NCBI RefSeq assembly: GCF_016785095.1
Contig: NZ_JAEKJB010000015.1
Location: 248,001-312,000, forward strand
From: Alloalcanivorax marinus
Lineage (GTDB): Bacteria > Pseudomonadota > Gammaproteobacteria > Pseudomonadales > Alcanivoracaceae
Direction: 5' to 3'
DNA: 64,000 nt
In this document: one piece after another, positions 48,322 to 56,919 of the stretch
Numbering within the stretch: position 1 is the stretch's first letter
How the letters are laid out: each line of letters opens with the position of its first letter
Position numbers and translations under genes: made by a program
The notes under the pieces: model-generated
What the model was told of the DNA's origin: nothing
The model's database searches: none
What the model saw: the letters and a program-made list of their open reading frames with translations, nothing else

Positions 48322-49545
48322 TCAGAGCTGGCAGCCGGTTTCCTCGATGGTGCGGGAAACCTTCTCGCCGTCGAAGATGCGCAGGTCCGCCAGGGTGCGG
48401 ATGCCGTGCTTCTCGTTCATCGGGCCGGACTTGCCCCAGTTGGGGCCGACCAGCGCCTGATGATCGCCGGCGCGGAAGGCGATGGTGCCGTTGGGGGCGT
48501 CCAGGCTCATGCCGCTAAGGGTTTGCGCCAGTTTGTCGCCGTCGGTGGAGCCGGCGCTCTCGATGGCTTTCTTGTAGGCGTACACCGCCGCGTAGGCGCC
48601 TTCCGCGTTGTAGCTGGGCGGCACGCCGTAGCGATCGATGTAGGCGCTGACGAAGCGCTTGTTCACATCGTTATCAAAGCCGTCGTACCAGTAGCGGGTG
48701 GACAGCCACACGCCTTCCGGCATCTGCTCACCCAGGGCGGACAGCACCTCGGTGGCGGCGCCCACGGTGAACATGATTTCCATGTCCTGCTCGAAGAAGC
48801 CCAGGTTGTTGGCCTGGCGTACGAAGTTGACCAGGTCGCCGCCCCACACCGAGATCAGCACGCCATCCGGCTTGGCGGCCATCACGCCATTGATGAACGG
48901 GGTGAAGTCCTCGGCGCCAAAGCGCGGGAAGGCGGTGTCGCTCATCAGCTCCACGTCCGGGTTGGCTTCCTTGAGCGCCTTGCCGAAAAACTCCCAGGAC
49001 TGATGGCCGAACGCATAGTCCGGGCCGATGGTGGTCCAGCGTTTGGCGCCGGTTTCCCCGGCGATGATGGCGGCGGCCTTCATGTTCTGGGCCACGTTGT
49101 TGCTGATCCGGTAGGTGTAGGCGTTACAGAGTTTGCCGGTCACGTCCGGGGTGGCGGCGTGGGTGATGATCAGCGGCTTCTTCAGTTCCGGCATCACCGG
49201 CACCAGGCCCTGGGCCACGCCGGAGCTGTCCAGCCCCATCAGCACGTCGGCCTGATCCTGGTAAACCAGCTTGCGGGCCGCCTGGATCGCCACCGATGCC
49301 TTGCCCTGGCTGTCCTCGGTGATCACTTCCAGGTCGCGGCCCATCACGCCGCCATCCTGGTTGATTTCGTCGATGGCCAGTTGAATACCCTGCTGGGCGA
49401 ACTTGCCGTAGTTGGCGGCGCTGCCGGACAGAATATAGATGGCGCCGATGCGGATCGGATCGTCGTCCGCCCAGGCGGGGGCGCCGGCCAGGCCGGTAAC
49501 GGCCACCAGCGTCATCAGGAGTCGTGCGGGTTTGAGCAGTTGCAT
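48322..49545 (-). CDS. Branched-chain-type substrate-binding protein
   Basis: A 407-residue periplasmic protein with a Sec signal (ARLLMTLVAVTGLAGAPAWA, cleavage near residue 26). The mature part (IRIGAIYILSGSAANYGKFA, GVMGRDLEVITEDSQGKASV, GLDSSGVAQGLVPVMPELKK) is a type I periplasmic binding fold of the LivK/aromatic-acid class. The ligand cannot be deduced; an acyl-CoA ligase gene upstream in the same unit suggests a carboxylic acid rather than an amino acid. Confidence 0.9.
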   Translation of the reverse strand: MQLLKPARLLMTLVAVTGLAGAPAWADDDPIRIGAIYILSGSAANYGKFAQQGIQLAIDEINQDGGVMGRDLEVITEDSQGKASVAIQAARKLVYQDQADVLMGLDSSGVAQGLVPVMPELKKPLIITHAATPDVTGKLCNAYTYRISNNVAQNMKAAAIIAGETGAKRWTTIGPDYAFGHQSWEFFGKALKEANPDVELMSDTAFPRFGAEDFTPFINGVMAAKPDGVLISVWGGDLVNFVRQANNLGFFEQDMEIMFTVGAATEVLSALGEQMPEGVWLSTRYWYDGFDNDVNKRFVSAYIDRYGVPPSYNAEGAYAAVYAYKKAIESAGSTDGDKLAQTLSGMSLDAPNGTIAFRAGDHQALVGPNWGKSGPMNEKHGIRTLADLRIFDGEKVSRTIEETGCQL

Positions 49546-49596
49546 GACGGGTCCTCTCTTTTTATCAGTGTTGTTGTCGTATGTTTTGTCCCGTGG

Positions 49597-51210
49597 CTAA
49601 CCGGCGAGACGGTCACGCAGCACGTTCTTGCGAATCTTCCCGGTCACGGTTTTCGGTAGCGCGCCCAGCACCACCTTTTTGGGAATCTTGAAGCCGGCCA
49701 GCCGCTCCCGGCAGAAGCCGATCAGTTCGTCCAGGTCCAGCTCCGGGCCGGGGCGCGGGTCGATAAAGGCGCAGGGCACCTCGCCCCACTTCTCATCGGA
49801 CATGGCCACCACCGCCGCCTCCGAGACGCCCGGGTGCTGATAAAGCACTTCCTCCACTTCCAGGCTGGAGATATTCTCGCCGCCGGAAATGATAACGTCC
49901 TTGGCGCGGTCCTTGATCTCGATGTAGTTATCCGGGTGCATCACCGCCAGGTCGCCGGTGTTGTACCAGCCATCACGGAACGCCTCGGCGGTGGTCTCCG
50001 GATTCTTGAGATAGCCCTTCATCAGGGTGTTGCCGCGCAGCTGGATCTCGCCCAGGGTCTCGCCGTCCGCCGGCACCACCCGGCGGCGATCGTGGTCGTA
50101 GACCCGGGCGTCGTTGACGGCGAAGTTGATCACCCCCTGACGGGCCATGCGCCCGGCCAGTTGCTCGGTGGGCAGCGCCGCCCAGTCCGGTTGCGGCACG
50201 CACAGGGTGGCCGGGCCGAAGGTTTCGGTGAGGCCATAGAGATGGGTGATGTCGAAGCCCAGCTCGCGGGCCTTGCGGATCACCGAGCTGGGCGGCGCCG
50301 CGCCGCCCAGGGCGAACCGGGCCGGCCGGCTCAGGGCCCGGCCACGCTGGTCCATGTCCGCCAGCAGCATGTTGAGCACCACCGGCGCGCCGCACAGATG
50401 GGTCACTCCGTGCCCTTCCATGCGCCGGTAGATCAGGTCCGCGTCCACCTTGCGCAGGCACACATGGGTGCCGCCCACGGCGGTGATCGCCCAGGTGTAG
50501 CCCCAGCCGTTGCAATGAAACATGGGCAGGGTCCACAGGTAGACGGTGTCGGCGTTCATCTCGAACGCCATGGCGTTGCTCATGGCCGCCAGGTAGGCGC
50601 CGCGATGGTGGTAGACCACGCCCTTGGGATTGCCGGTGGTGCCGGAGGTGTAGTTGAGGGTGATGGCGTCCCACTCGTCCGTTGGCGTACGCCATTGGCC
50701 CGGGTCACCGGCGGCGTCCAGCCAGGCCTCGTAGCGCGGGCCGTCCAGGCTGGCGGGGCCGCCGTCGCGCTCGATGGCGACGGTGGCCGGCGGTGTCGCC
50801 AGGCCGGCCAGGGCGTCCTTGATCACCGCTTCGTATTCGCTGTCGTAGATCAGCACCCGGGCCTCGCCATGGTCCAGGATGAACCCCAGGCTGGCGCCGT
50901 CCAGGCGGCTGTTGAGCGCGTTCAGCACGGCGCCGGCCAGGGCCACGCCATAGTGGGCCTCGAGCAGTTCATGGCCGTTCGGCGCCAGCACCGCCACGGT
51001 ATCACCGGGCCCCACCCCGCTTTGCGCCAACGCCGCCGCCAGCCGGCGGCAGCGGGCCAGGAAGGTGCGATAGTCCAGGGTCATGTCGTCGTCGATCACC
51101 GCGATCTTGTCGGGAAACACGGTGGCCGAGCGCTGCAGGAAAGACAGGGGCGAAAGGGGGGCATAGTTGGCCCCGTTTTTTTCCAGCCCGTTCTTGTACT
51201 TATTGTTCAT
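49597..51210 (-). CDS. Acyl-CoA ligase (AMP-forming, AlkK/DmdB-like)
   Basis: A 537-residue adenylate-forming enzyme. The ATP loop YTSGTTGNPKGVVYHHRGAY is near residue 180, LYGLTETFGP is the A5 motif, GWYNTGDLAVMHPDNYIEIK is A7/A8, and PKTVTGKIRKNVLRD carries the C-terminal catalytic Lys. It resembles medium-chain (AlkK) and methylmercaptopropionate (DmdB) ligases. It is the first gene of the leftward unit, so the acid taken up by the Liv-type transporter is probably activated to its CoA ester directly. Confidence 0.9.
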   Translation of the reverse strand: MNNKYKNGLEKNGANYAPLSPLSFLQRSATVFPDKIAVIDDDMTLDYRTFLARCRRLAAALAQSGVGPGDTVAVLAPNGHELLEAHYGVALAGAVLNALNSRLDGASLGFILDHGEARVLIYDSEYEAVIKDALAGLATPPATVAIERDGGPASLDGPRYEAWLDAAGDPGQWRTPTDEWDAITLNYTSGTTGNPKGVVYHHRGAYLAAMSNAMAFEMNADTVYLWTLPMFHCNGWGYTWAITAVGGTHVCLRKVDADLIYRRMEGHGVTHLCGAPVVLNMLLADMDQRGRALSRPARFALGGAAPPSSVIRKARELGFDITHLYGLTETFGPATLCVPQPDWAALPTEQLAGRMARQGVINFAVNDARVYDHDRRRVVPADGETLGEIQLRGNTLMKGYLKNPETTAEAFRDGWYNTGDLAVMHPDNYIEIKDRAKDVIISGGENISSLEVEEVLYQHPGVSEAAVVAMSDEKWGEVPCAFIDPRPGPELDLDELIGFCRERLAGFKIPKKVVLGALPKTVTGKIRKNVLRDRLAG

Positions 51211-51287
51211 GGCGATTACCGACCTCTACTCTTACTCTGCTGCCGGGTCTGTTTAATGCCGCGATTATTTTTCAGGCGCCCGTCAAA

Positions 51288-51311
51288 AATATAGCGAGCG
51301 CTCGAAATATT
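51288..51311. promoter_or_regulatory. Palindromic operator upstream of acyl-CoA ligase/Liv unit
   Basis: A 24-base palindrome, AATATAGCGAGCGCTCGAAA followed by TATT, with 10 of 12 pairs matching and a perfect core CGAGCGCTCG at 51295-51304. It lies about 80 bases before the acyl-CoA ligase start and 48 before ychJ. It is typical in size and symmetry for a TetR operator; the TetR encoded at 44185 is the natural candidate. Confidence 0.65.
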
Positions 51312-51358
51312 CAATACACCGGAGGCGAAAATTCCTGGTTCTGGCAGAATAGCGCCCC

Positions 51359-51844
51359 ATGACCGATACCGACCCGCGACACCCCGCCCCCACCGACGAC
51401 GCCGTACCTTGTCCCTGCCAGTCCGGCCGTGTTTACGAAAACTGCTGCGCGCCGCTGCATCGCGGTGAGCCGGCGTCCACGCCGGAAGCGCTGATGCGCT
51501 CGCGCTACAGCGCCTTCGTGCGCAACGATACGACCTACGTGGCCAAAAGCTGGCACCCGGACACCCGCCCCACCGGGCTGATGCTGGATGACGGTGACGA
51601 CTGGCTGGAACTTAAGGTGCTGGACAGCGATGCCGAAGGCGACCGGGGGCAGGTGCATTTTCGCGCCCTGCGCCGGCGCGATAAGGGGTTTTCGGTGCTG
51701 GAGGAAAAGTCCCGCTTCGTGCGCGAGGACGGCCACTGGTTTTACCTGGACGGCGACAGCACGGTGAGCAACCTGAAGCCGGGCCGCAACGAGCCCTGCC
51801 CCTGCGGTAGCGGCAAGAAATTCAAGAAGTGCTGCGCGGCGTGA
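51359..51844 (+). CDS. YchJ-family SEC-C protein
   Basis: A 161-residue protein with a metal-binding SEC-C motif at each end: CPCQSGRVYENCC near residues 18-30 and PCPCGSGKKFKKCC at the C-terminus, like the zinc site at the end of SecA. The middle (EALMRSRYSAFVRNDTTYVA, SWHPDTRP) is the NTF2-like YchJ domain. Function is unknown in the family. The terminal SEC-C suggests it may associate with ribosomes or the export machinery. Confidence 0.92.
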   Translation: MTDTDPRHPAPTDDAVPCPCQSGRVYENCCAPLHRGEPASTPEALMRSRYSAFVRNDTTYVAKSWHPDTRPTGLMLDDGDDWLELKVLDSDAEGDRGQVHFRALRRRDKGFSVLEEKSRFVREDGHWFYLDGDSTVSNLKPGRNEPCPCGSGKKFKKCCAA

Positions 51845-51998
51845 ATACCGCAAAAAAAGAGCGGGCCGTCCGCTGGCCCTGGGGGGTAAGAATGGACCAC
51901 GACATGTCTGTATCGTGGCGTTCAGTATCCACCGCCGGGGCCGCATCCCGGTAGCCGGTTAGCGCGCGGTTCTTGCCCGATCCTGCCTCCGGTCTCCC

Positions 51999-52781
51999 TC
52001 AATCCTTATCCTTGCGCTTTTCGATTTGGTGGCGGTCCTCGGTGAGGCCGATTTGCCAGTAGCCGCTGGCGTAGAGGCGGCGGCGGTCCACCTGGCGTTC
52101 CTGGGTGAAGTAGCGGCGCAGGGCGCGCACCGCTCCGCTTTCGCCGGCCACCCAGACCGCCGGGGAGCCGTCCAGCCAGGGCAACGCCAGCACCGTGTCC
52201 ACCAGGCCTACCGCCGGCTGCTCCGGGTAGGGATTGACCCGCCAGGTGACCTGGATGCCGTCCGGAAACGGCAGCGGCTGCTGGTCGGCGGGATCGAGAA
52301 TATCGAGCACCGCGTAGCCACGGGCGTGGGCAGGCAGGCGCTCGATGTTGGCGCCGATGGCCGGCAGCGCCGACATGTCGCCGGCGAACAGAAACCAGTC
52401 GGCGTCGAAGTCCACGAACTTGGGCGCGCCGGGTCCGGCGAAGCCGATGCGGTCGCCGGGCCGGGCTTGGGCGGCCCAGCCAGAGGCGGGACCGTGGTCC
52501 GAGTGCATCATGAAATCCACCACCACCTCACCGCGCCCGCGATCGAAATGGCGCAGGGTATAAGTGCGCACGAAGGGCTTGTGCTCTTCCGGGGTGTCGT
52601 TGAATGGCGGCAAGGCGATGCCGGTCTGGCCGGGCCGAGGAATCAAAAGCTTGAAGTTGGCGCTTTCGTGGTCGTCGGGGAAGTCGCTCAGATCGCCGCC
52701 GCCGAGCACCACCCGTTTCATGTTCGGGGTCGGGTTCTCGGTGCGCAGCACCTCCAGGATACGGGGCGCGGGTCGGGGCAT
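51999..52781 (-). CDS. Siderophore-interacting protein (ferric reductase, NAD(P)H flavoprotein)
   Basis: A 260-residue FAD-dependent ferric-siderophore reductase. The FAD motif RTYTLRHFD is near residue 71, ASGWAAQARPGDRIGFAGPG follows, and the C-terminal SIP domain has VWVAGESGAVRALRRYFTQE and YASGYWQIG. It releases iron from siderophores in the cytoplasm. It is divergent from a MarR gene. No Fur box is obvious in the gap. Confidence 0.92.
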   Translation of the reverse strand: MPRPAPRILEVLRTENPTPNMKRVVLGGGDLSDFPDDHESANFKLLIPRPGQTGIALPPFNDTPEEHKPFVRTYTLRHFDRGRGEVVVDFMMHSDHGPASGWAAQARPGDRIGFAGPGAPKFVDFDADWFLFAGDMSALPAIGANIERLPAHARGYAVLDILDPADQQPLPFPDGIQVTWRVNPYPEQPAVGLVDTVLALPWLDGSPAVWVAGESGAVRALRRYFTQERQVDRRRLYASGYWQIGLTEDRHQIEKRKDKD

Positions 52782-52857
52782 GGGTCACCTCATGGGAAAC
52801 GGGGGCGCTTGTGGCGCCCCGGCAATTAGTGGACAATATCAACCATAAATTCACTGG

Positions 52858-52870
52858 TTGACTTTGTCAA
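52858..52870. promoter_or_regulatory. Candidate MarR operator
   Basis: TTGACTTTGTCAA is a perfect inverted repeat with a three-base centre, 23 bases before the MarR ATG and in the promoter gap shared with the divergent flavoprotein gene. Autoregulation plus control of the flavoprotein gene is inferred. Confidence 0.55.
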
Positions 52871-52893
52871 TCAAATACAACACCCCGACATCC

Positions 52894-53334
52894 ATGCCAC
52901 ACCAAGCCGATATCCGCCAGGTGCTCTGGCAGCTGGCCTTCCAGTTCAAGGTCAGCAGCAAGCGCGCGATCCGCGACTACGACCTGCCCATCAACGGCAT
53001 GCACGTGCGTCTGTTGCAGATGATCCACCGCCAGCCGGACTGCACCGCCCAGCATATCGCCGCCGTCACCGGCCGCGACAAGGCGCAGATCACCCGCGTC
53101 ATCAAGGAGCTGGAGGCCATGGACCTGGTCACCCGCACCCCCAACCCGGAGGACCGCCGCAGCCAGTTGCTGGCGCTCAGCAAGACCGGTCAGGGACTGA
53201 TGGCGCGCATTCAGGAGGCGGAGGACGAGGTCAGGAAGACGCTGCTGAAAGGCATCCCGAAAAAAGACGTGGACGCCTTTATCGAGACCGGCAACCGCAT
53301 GCTCGACAACCTGCGCGACGACCAGGAACGGTAA
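52894..53334 (+). CDS. MarR-family regulator
   Basis: A 146-residue regulator with a winged helix at about residues 35-105 (LLQMIHRQPDCTAQHIAAVT, GRDKAQITRVIKELEAMDLV, RTPNPEDRRSQLLALSKTG). The start is taken at the ATG 52894; a TTG 12 codons earlier would start within the palindrome. It is divergent from the siderophore-interacting protein gene and probably controls it. Confidence 0.88.
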   Translation: MPHQADIRQVLWQLAFQFKVSSKRAIRDYDLPINGMHVRLLQMIHRQPDCTAQHIAAVTGRDKAQITRVIKELEAMDLVTRTPNPEDRRSQLLALSKTGQGLMARIQEAEDEVRKTLLKGIPKKDVDAFIETGNRMLDNLRDDQER

Positions 53335-53387
53335 GAGCGGTGATTCCACCGCGATGCCCCGGCGCCAGTATTGTTCCGCTATTCGGT

Positions 53388-53924
53388 CTAAGGCCCGGGC
53401 CTCGCCTCTACCACCCGGGTTCCCGCCAGCCGGTCGTGCAGACAACGCCTTTCCTTGCCAAAGATAAACAGCCCGTCGGCGATCAACAGGAGGTGGCCGA
53501 CCACCGGAATCAACACCACCAGATTGACCGGCAGCAACCGCAGAAAGAACACCCGGCCCAGTGACGGTAACTCGTCGGACTCGGCGCGGACCATTTTGAT
53601 CTTGAGCGCCAGTTTGCCGAGCGTCTGCCCGTTGTGAGCGATCATATAGCCGTTAATCACTAACCAACCCACCAGTGGAATAGCCGTAAGCACGAGCAAA
53701 TTCGGCAACGTCGGCTGCATCAACTGGCCTCCCATGAAAGGATCGTTATGGAAAAACAGGCCGTATAGAAAAAGGACCGCAAGAGTAAAACCGATACCGA
53801 TCAGATTATCCAAAAAGACCGCCGCCAGACGCTGGCCTCGCTGCGCCAGGACCGGGTCATTGCTTTCTTTCGTGGTGCTTTCGTCGGCGGCTATCCCCGC
53901 CGGCGCCAGATAAGGATTGTCCAT
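53388..53924 (-). CDS. RDD-family membrane protein
   Basis: A 178-residue protein with three or four membrane helices. The RDD signature appears as QRGQRLAAVFLDNLIGIGFT, with Arg, Asp and Asp replacing the classic triad, followed by NGQTLGKLALKIKMVR and RCLHDRLAGTRVV, the standard C-terminal block. Function unknown; some members export Na+ or K+ for protons. It converges with the MarR gene. Confidence 0.85.
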   Translation of the reverse strand: MDNPYLAPAGIAADESTTKESNDPVLAQRGQRLAAVFLDNLIGIGFTLAVLFLYGLFFHNDPFMGGQLMQPTLPNLLVLTAIPLVGWLVINGYMIAHNGQTLGKLALKIKMVRAESDELPSLGRVFFLRLLPVNLVVLIPVVGHLLLIADGLFIFGKERRCLHDRLAGTRVVEARPGP

Positions 53925-53964
53925 TCCCCCTCCCCGCTTCTATTTATTTTCCCCACCCGAAAAA

Positions 53965-54879
53965 CTAGTCGTTCCGTTTTGTTTTCTCAAGAAGTGGTTC
54001 TTTAAAATAACCCTGAGGGAGAACCAAGGCCAGCGCCTTGCCGATCTCGGCGATGGCGGCGTTGCGTTGCTCCAGGGTGGCGTCGGTTTCGGTGATGTAG
54101 ATGGCCGCCAGTACCGGGCCGCGTTGCGGTGGCCACATCACGGCGATGATCGCCCGGGAGCCGTGCCCGCCGGCGCCGGTCTTGTCGCCGATAGTCCAGT
54201 CGTCGGGGATGCCGGCGCGCAACAGCGCGTCCGCCACCTGGTCGTCCTTCATCCATTGCAGCAGTTGCCGGCGCGACGGTTCGGCAAGGGTGTCGCCGAA
54301 CAGCAGCTCGCGCAGGGTTTCGAGGATCGCGTCCGGGGTGGTGGTGTCCCGGGGGTCGCCGGGGGTGGCTTCGTTCAGTTCCGGTTCGCGGCGGTCCAGG
54401 CGGGTGACGTTATCGCCGGCGCCACGCAGGAAGCGGGTCAGGCCGGCGGGGCCGTCTATGGCGTCGAGCACCAGGTTGGCGGCGGTGTTGTCGCTCAGGG
54501 TGATGGCCGCTTCGCAGAGCGCGCCGAACGTCATGCCGGTGTCGACGTGCTCCCCGGTCGCCGGCGAGTAGGTGACCAGGTCCGCTTCGCCATAGTGGAT
54601 CATCCGGTCCAGGCGGTCCTCGCCGGCATCGACCTTGCGCAGCAGCGCGCCGCAGGCCAGCACCTTGAAGGTGCTGGCGAGTGGGAAGCGCTGGTCGGCG
54701 TGGTAGCGCCAGGCACGGCCCGTTTCCTGGTCCGACACGGCGATGCCGACCCGCGCGTTAAGACGGCTTTCAATCTCCTGGGCCGTGGAGACCAGCGGCG
54801 TCCCGGCGGCGACGAGGCTGGCCGCCGTAAGGCCGAGGCAAACCACGGCGGCGCGGATAATCAATGGGATAGGGTTCAA
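53965..54879 (-). CDS. bla: Class A beta-lactamase
   Basis: A 304-residue serine beta-lactamase exported to the periplasm. A Sec signal covers about residues 1-25. The active-site motifs are complete: STFK at 69-72, SDN at 129-131, E165-x-x-L-N in the omega loop (REPELNEA) and KTG in DKTGAGGHGSR. Cys at 75 and 122 can form the usual TEM-type disulfide. The KTGAGGHGSR context resembles the carbenicillinase (CARB/RTG) branch. No mobile element or integron site is adjacent, so it looks like a resident chromosomal gene. Spectrum cannot be judged from sequence. Confidence 0.93.
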   Translation of the reverse strand: MNPIPLIIRAAVVCLGLTAASLVAAGTPLVSTAQEIESRLNARVGIAVSDQETGRAWRYHADQRFPLASTFKVLACGALLRKVDAGEDRLDRMIHYGEADLVTYSPATGEHVDTGMTFGALCEAAITLSDNTAANLVLDAIDGPAGLTRFLRGAGDNVTRLDRREPELNEATPGDPRDTTTPDAILETLRELLFGDTLAEPSRRQLLQWMKDDQVADALLRAGIPDDWTIGDKTGAGGHGSRAIIAVMWPPQRGPVLAAIYITETDATLEQRNAAIAEIGKALALVLPQGYFKEPLLEKTKRND

Positions 54880-54901
54880 GGGGGGACTCCTGTTACTGTC
54901 G

Positions 54902-55531
54902 TCAGAGGGGGCGAACCGGCGGTTCGCGCAGGCCGGCCAGCAGCAGATCGCAGAAGCGGTCGGCGAGAAGGTCCGGGTCGCCGGGCCGCCCTGCCCCGGA
55001 CCAGGCCTGATGATGCATGCCCATGACCGCCGTCACCGTGACTCCGTCCGCGTTACGAAACACGCCGTCGGCGTGGCCGGCGGCCAGTATACGGGCCCAG
55101 ATGCGTTCGTACTCCTGGTAAAAGCCCGCCACCCGGTGGCGGTGGTCGCCGGTGAAAACGTGACGCTCGTGCACGCACACCCGAAGCTCGGACGGGCGCT
55201 CGGCGATGCCGCCGACCACCGCCCGCGAGAAACGGCGCAGGCGGGTTTCCGAGTCCCGCTCTTCCTCCAGCAACCGCTCGCCGAACATCACCAGTTGCCC
55301 CAGGCAGCGCTGCACAATGGCCACCAGCAGCGCCTCCTTGCTGGCGAAGTAGTGGTACAGGGAGCTGCGGCCCAGGCCGGTGGCCTGCTCCAGGTCGCTC
55401 ATGCCGGTGGCATGGAAGCCCTGGCGGGCGAACAGGTCCGTGGCCGCGTGCAGCAGCCGCGCCCGGTTGTCCCGATTGTCGTTCACGGCGCCCCGGCAAA
55501 AGCCCAGGCTGGAAGGTTCCATGGCCATCAT
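54902..55531 (-). CDS. TetR-family regulator of the efflux operon
   Basis: A 209-residue regulator with the helix-turn-helix at about 20-70 (RARLLHAATDLFARQGFHAT, GMSDLEQATGLGRSSLYHYF ASK). Its ATG overlaps the stop of the outer-membrane channel gene by four bases, so it is made with the pump. It is likely a local repressor of the RND operon, although its site would lie beyond the right edge of the window. The ligand domain is not recognisable. Confidence 0.85.
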   Translation of the reverse strand: MMAMEPSSLGFCRGAVNDNRDNRARLLHAATDLFARQGFHATGMSDLEQATGLGRSSLYHYFASKEALLVAIVQRCLGQLVMFGERLLEEERDSETRLRRFSRAVVGGIAERPSELRVCVHERHVFTGDHRHRVAGFYQEYERIWARILAAGHADGVFRNADGVTVTAVMGMHHQAWSGAGRPGDPDLLADRFCDLLLAGLREPPVRPL

Positions 55532-56919
55532 TCTCCCACCGGCGGCCCGGCCAGGGTGCGGTAAATGTTGACCATGGCCAGGGTTTCCGAGGTGCGGCTT
55601 TCGATCAGGTTATCGCGGGTGTCGATCAGCTCCTGCTCGGCGGCGAGCACTTCGAAGTAGCCGATGTAGCCCTGCTCATAGCGGTCCCGGGCCAGGCGCG
55701 CGGCGCGGGCGGCGGAGTCCGTGGCGTCCGCCAGCCGCTCGGTGCGCACCTGGGCGCGCTGGTAACGGGACAGCTGGGTTTCGGTTTCCGCCAGAGCCTC
55801 CAGCACGGTTTGCCGGTAGTCGGCCAGGGCCGCGCGGCTGGCCGCGTCGGCGGCGTCGATGCGGCTGCGCACGCCACCGAAATCCAGGAAGGTCCAGTCC
55901 ACGCCCAGGGCCACGGCGCGGGATTCCGCCGGGCCGCTGAACAGATCCGAGGAGTCCGCCGCCACGGAGCCCATCAGCGCGTCCAGGCTGAAGCTGGGGA
56001 ACAGGTCCGCGGTGGCCACGCCGATGCGCGCGCTGGCGGCGGCCAGGCGCCGTTCCGCGGCGCGGATGTCCGGACGCCGGCGCAGGGCGTCGCCGGGGCT
56101 GCCCACCGGGATCGCCGGCAGACTTTCCGGCAGCGGCGCCGGCGCCGACAGGCGGCTGACCAGCGCCGCCGGTTGCCGACCAGCGAGCACGGCGATGCGA
56201 TACAGGCGCTCGCGCACGCCGGCCTCCAGGCTGGGCAGGGTGGCGCGGATGGCGTCCAGCCGGGCGCGCGCCCGCTGGCGGTCGAACTCGGTGGCGCGGC
56301 CCGCGTCCAGGCGGGCCTCGACGATCGCCAGGGACTCGCGCTGGTTGGCCACGCTGCGGCGCGCCTGATCCAGTTGCTGCTGCAGCCCGCGCAGCTCGAA
56401 ATAGCTGCTGGCCAGGCGCCCCACCAGGGCCACCTGGAGCGCGTTGAGGTCGGCGCCGGCGGCTTCCAGCTCCGCCTGGCGCGCCTGGCGGGCGCGGCGC
56501 AGGCGGCCGAACAGATCCAGCTCCCAGCGGGCGGCGGCGCCCACCTGGTAGCGGGTGACCCTTTCCTGGTCCGGGTCGGTGCGCTCCACCTCGGCCAGGT
56601 ATTGCTCGCCGGCGGAGCCGCTGGCGCTCAGGGTCGGGTACTGGTCGGCGCGGGCGCCGCGCAGCAGCGCCTCGGCCTGATCCAGCCGCGCCAGGGCCGC
56701 TTGCAGATCCTGGTTGGCGGCCAGGGTCTCGCCGATCAGCTCGGCCAGCATCGGGTCCTGGAAACCGCCCCAGAAGCGCCGCGCCTGGTCGTCGAAGGAC
56801 GAGTCGTCGCGGGCCTCGGTGAAGCGGTCCGGGGCGTCCGGTTCCGGGGCCTGGTAGTCCGGCCCCACGGCGCAGGCACTGATCAGCAGCGCCGCGCCGA
56901 GGAGGGGAAGATTACGCAT
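55528..56919 (-). CDS. RND outer-membrane channel lipoprotein (OprM/OprN-like)
   Basis: A 463-residue TolC-type channel of the NodT group. Lipobox LISAC places the lipidated Cys at residue 16, followed by AVGPDYQAPEPDAPDRF, the standard start. Two repeated helical hairpins are visible (AALARLDQAEALLRGARADQ; ETQLSRYQRAQVRTERLADA). I chose the ATG at 56919, which overlaps the pump gene end by eight bases. It forms the exit duct for the RND pump encoded upstream. Confidence 0.92.
   Translation of the reverse strand: MRNLPLLGAALLISACAVGPDYQAPEPDAPDRFTEARDDSSFDDQARRFWGGFQDPMLAELIGETLAANQDLQAALARLDQAEALLRGARADQYPTLSASGSAGEQYLAEVERTDPDQERVTRYQVGAAARWELDLFGRLRRARQARQAELEAAGADLNALQVALVGRLASSYFELRGLQQQLDQARRSVANQRESLAIVEARLDAGRATEFDRQRARARLDAIRATLPSLEAGVRERLYRIAVLAGRQPAALVSRLSAPAPLPESLPAIPVGSPGDALRRRPDIRAAERRLAAASARIGVATADLFPSFSLDALMGSVAADSSDLFSGPAESRAVALGVDWTFLDFGGVRSRIDAADAASRAALADYRQTVLEALAETETQLSRYQRAQVRTERLADATDSAARAARLARDRYEQGYIGYFEVLAAEQELIDTRDNLIESRTSETLAMVNIYRTLAGPPVGE

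Noticed and set aside
53336..53351. Intrinsic terminator between MarR and RDD genes (GCGGTG-ATTC-CACCGC)
   Set aside because: The stem is only six pairs with no T run on either strand.
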